A program made the position numbers and the translations under genes. From an uncultured Clostridia bacterium (lineage in GTDB: Bacteria; Bacillota; Clostridia; UBA1381), in contig CAKSPN010000078.1 in assembly GCA_934481375.1 (NCBI GenBank), positions 1 to 7,704 on the forward strand: DNA of 7,704 nucleotides. Direction: 5' to 3'. Positions 6,606 through 7,704 of the stretch are shown in pieces. Within the stretch, counting starts at the first letter, position 1. Every line of letters starts with the position of its first letter. Below the pieces are notes generated by a model. It worked only from the letters and a program-made list of their open reading frames with translations. It was not told where the DNA came from and did not search any database.

Positions 6606-6684
6606 GCGGTGAGTTTCGTTCGTAATTCAAGAATTTCTTCTTCTTTTTTATTCTTGAATGGTCTGTTCCAAAAGCATCAACCGC
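6606..6684. repeat. 79-base direct repeat, copy B, overlapping the fabF 3' end
   Basis: This is the second copy in the same orientation, starting exactly 145 bases after the start of copy A. The perfect 10-bp stem is ATTCAAGAAT (6625-6634) and ATTCTTGAAT (6650-6659), again with a 15-base loop. The loop is different in sequence but still pyrimidine-rich on the plus strand (purine-rich in the minus-strand transcript). Its right end, 6677-6684, lies within fabF: two bases of the TGC codon, the GGT codon and the TGA stop all come from the repeat. Stem and arms match copy A while the loop has changed, which suggests the fold or the arms are maintained. Confidence 0.9.
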
Positions 6685-7704
6685 AATACTTTTTGAGGAT
6701 TATTGTTGCATTATGCCCTCCGAATCCGAGCGAGTTTGACATTGCGTAATCCACGTTTTGAACACGTCCCTCATTCGGAACAATATCAAGGTCGCAGTCG
6801 GGGTCGGGGTTTTTATAATTTATCGTTGCCGGAATATATCCTTCTGAAATAGCCTTTGCGCATACTATTGCCTCAACTGCGCCTGCCGCTCCGAGCATAT
6901 GTCCCGTCATTGATTTTGTAGAACTTACCGCAAGCTTGTATGCGGCGTCGCCGAAGGTCTTTTTTATTGCCTCGGTTTCAAACTGATCGTTGTACTTTGT
7001 TGATGTGCCGTGAGCATTTATATAGTCTATCTTATCGGGCGTTATGCCTGCGTCATCGAGCGCCATCTGCATTGCCATTGCTCCGCCCTCGCCGCCGGGT
7101 ACTGGGCTTGTGATATGGTATGCGTCGTCTGTTGCGCCGTATCCCACAAGCTCGCATATGATATTTGCGCCCCTGTTTTTGGCATGCTCAAGTTCCTCAA
7201 GTATCAAAAATCCTGCGCCCTCGCTTAAAACAAATCCGTCGCGCTCTGCGTCAAACGGTCTTGATGCGTGTTTGGGATCGTCATTATTGGTTGACATTGC
7301 TTTCATATTGCAAAATCCCGCAAAAGCCGTCGGTGAAACGGTTGCCTCTGCGCCGCCTGCGATAACAACGTCGCAGTCGCCGTACTGTATATGTCTGAAA
7401 GCCTCGCCTATCGAGTGAGTGCTTGACGCACAAGCCGTTACAACGTTCAGATTAACACCCTTTGCGCCGAATTTGACAGCTATATTGCAAGCGGCAATAT
7501 TTGAAATCATCATCGGTATAAAGAACGGGCTTACACGTCCCGGGCCTTTCTCCATAAGGTTTGTGTGCTGATCCTCAAATGTGCTTATACCGCCTATTCC
7601 CGAGCCTGTTATAACGCCGACTTTCCAAGGATTTTCCTTGCTCATATCAAGTCCCGAATTTTTCACTGCCTCGGTTGCCGCAATCATCGCATACTGTGCG
7701 TACT
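6677..7704 (-). CDS. fabF: FabF, beta-ketoacyl-ACP synthase II (5' end missing)
   Basis: FabF condenses malonyl-ACP with a growing acyl-ACP in type II fatty acid elongation. The frame is open to the window edge: upstream of the internal Met at 7687 it reads YAQYA, matching the family, so that Met is not the start. About the first 72 residues are missing, judged from spacing to E. coli FabF. Counting from that Met, the nucleophile is Cys86 in [11 protein letters not shown] (codon 7432-7430), with His226 in INAHGTST and His263 in SSTKSMTGH. The spacings 86-226-263 match E. coli Cys163-His303-His340 exactly. The glycine-rich GFGGHNA near the end is also present, so the visible part looks functional. 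The C-terminus is odd: after LKKY the codons TGC GGT and the stop TGA fall in the edge of a 79-base repeat that has another copy downstream. No intrinsic terminator with a U-tract in the gene's direction is visible. acpP and other fab genes probably lie upstream, outside the window. Confidence 0.97.
   Translation of the reverse strand, partial: YAQYAMIAATEAVKNSGLDMSKENPWKVGVITGSGIGGISTFEDQHTNLMEKGPGRVSPFFIPMMISNIAACNIAVKFGAKGVNLNVVTACASSTHSIGEAFRHIQYGDCDVVIAGGAEATVSPTAFAGFCNMKAMSTNNDDPKHASRPFDAERDGFVLSEGAGFLILEELEHAKNRGANIICELVGYGATDDAYHITSPVPGGEGGAMAMQMALDDAGITPDKIDYINAHGTSTKYNDQFETEAIKKTFGDAAYKLAVSSTKSMTGHMLGAAGAVEAIVCAKAISEGYIPATINYKNPDPDCDLDIVPNEGRVQNVDYAMSNSLGFGGHNATIILKKYCG

Larger units (their letters stand above)
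6168..6676. other. Repeat-rich fabF-rnc intergenic region
   Basis: This 509-base stretch is the only long gap without a gene. Open frames here are short, lack family resemblance and cross the hairpins, so I call none. In the direction of transcription it holds repeat copy B, a 66-base spacer, repeat copy A, a 56-base palindrome, and a module bounded by 9-bp inverted repeats with two GC-rich hairpins. A final 61 bases then lead to the rnc start. The 66-base spacer (6540-6605) contains ACGGACGAAAC (6566-6576), which pairs 10 of 11 with the arm of copy B (6613-6623). The nonamer TGTGTATAC occurs upstream of each 79-base copy on the plus strand (6440-6448 and 6592-6600). GTTTGCG occurs at 6211-6217 and 6230-6236. 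I see no convincing -35/-10 pair for rnc. Confidence 0.85.

Noticed and set aside
6168..6676. Riboswitch, FapR-type operator, tRNA or other RNA gene in the fabF-rnc gap
   Set aside because: I could not find the conserved core of any riboswitch class, a convincing operator or a cloverleaf. The structure present is explained by repeats and simple hairpins.
6461..6684. CRISPR array
   Set aside because: There are only two repeats of 79 bases with one 66-base spacer, one copy overlaps a gene end, and no cas genes are present.
1..7704. Previously undescribed defence, mobile or biosynthetic system
   Set aside because: All five genes are recognisable members of core families with intact catalytic motifs in a known order. 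Only the intergenic repeats and the radical SAM substrate remain unexplained.

Overview
The window is a stretch of bacterial core chromosome. All five recognisable genes lie on the minus strand, so transcription runs from high to low coordinates: fabF (5' end cut by the window edge) - rnc - a short Elp3-like radical SAM gene - smc - ftsY (3' end cut by the window edge). This fatty-acid-synthesis / rnc / smc / ftsY order is characteristic of Firmicutes. The extra radical SAM gene between rnc and smc, and fabF directly before rnc, point to Clostridia; a gut-type Oscillospiraceae or Lachnospiraceae relative is my inference and no finer placement is possible.

Layout. 7704-6677: fabF (KAS II), with all three catalytic residues present. 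6676-6168: a 509-base gap without a gene, unusually rich in repeats. It holds two 79-base direct repeats (6606-6684 and 6461-6539), each centred on a 10-bp AT-rich stem; a 56-base perfect-stem palindrome (6358-6413); and a module bounded by 9-bp inverted repeats (6229-6357) carrying two GC-rich hairpins. 6167-5469: rnc. 5482-4484: radical SAM protein. 4499-927: smc. 888-1: ftsY.

rnc, the radical SAM gene and smc overlap end to end (14 bases, then 16 or 10 bases depending on the smc start). ftsY follows smc after 38 bases. These four genes therefore look like one translationally coupled operon combining dsRNA processing, a probable RNA-modification-type radical SAM enzyme, chromosome organisation (SMC) and membrane targeting of ribosomes (FtsY). 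fabF is probably the tail of a fatty-acid cluster; whether it shares a transcript with rnc is open.

I found no phage, defence, CRISPR, secondary-metabolite or otherwise evidently new system. The genes are housekeeping. The material worth a second look is the fabF-rnc intergenic region, where a repeat copy supplies the fabF stop codon and hairpins crowd the probable rnc leader, together with the uncharacterised radical SAM protein built into the rnc-smc operon.
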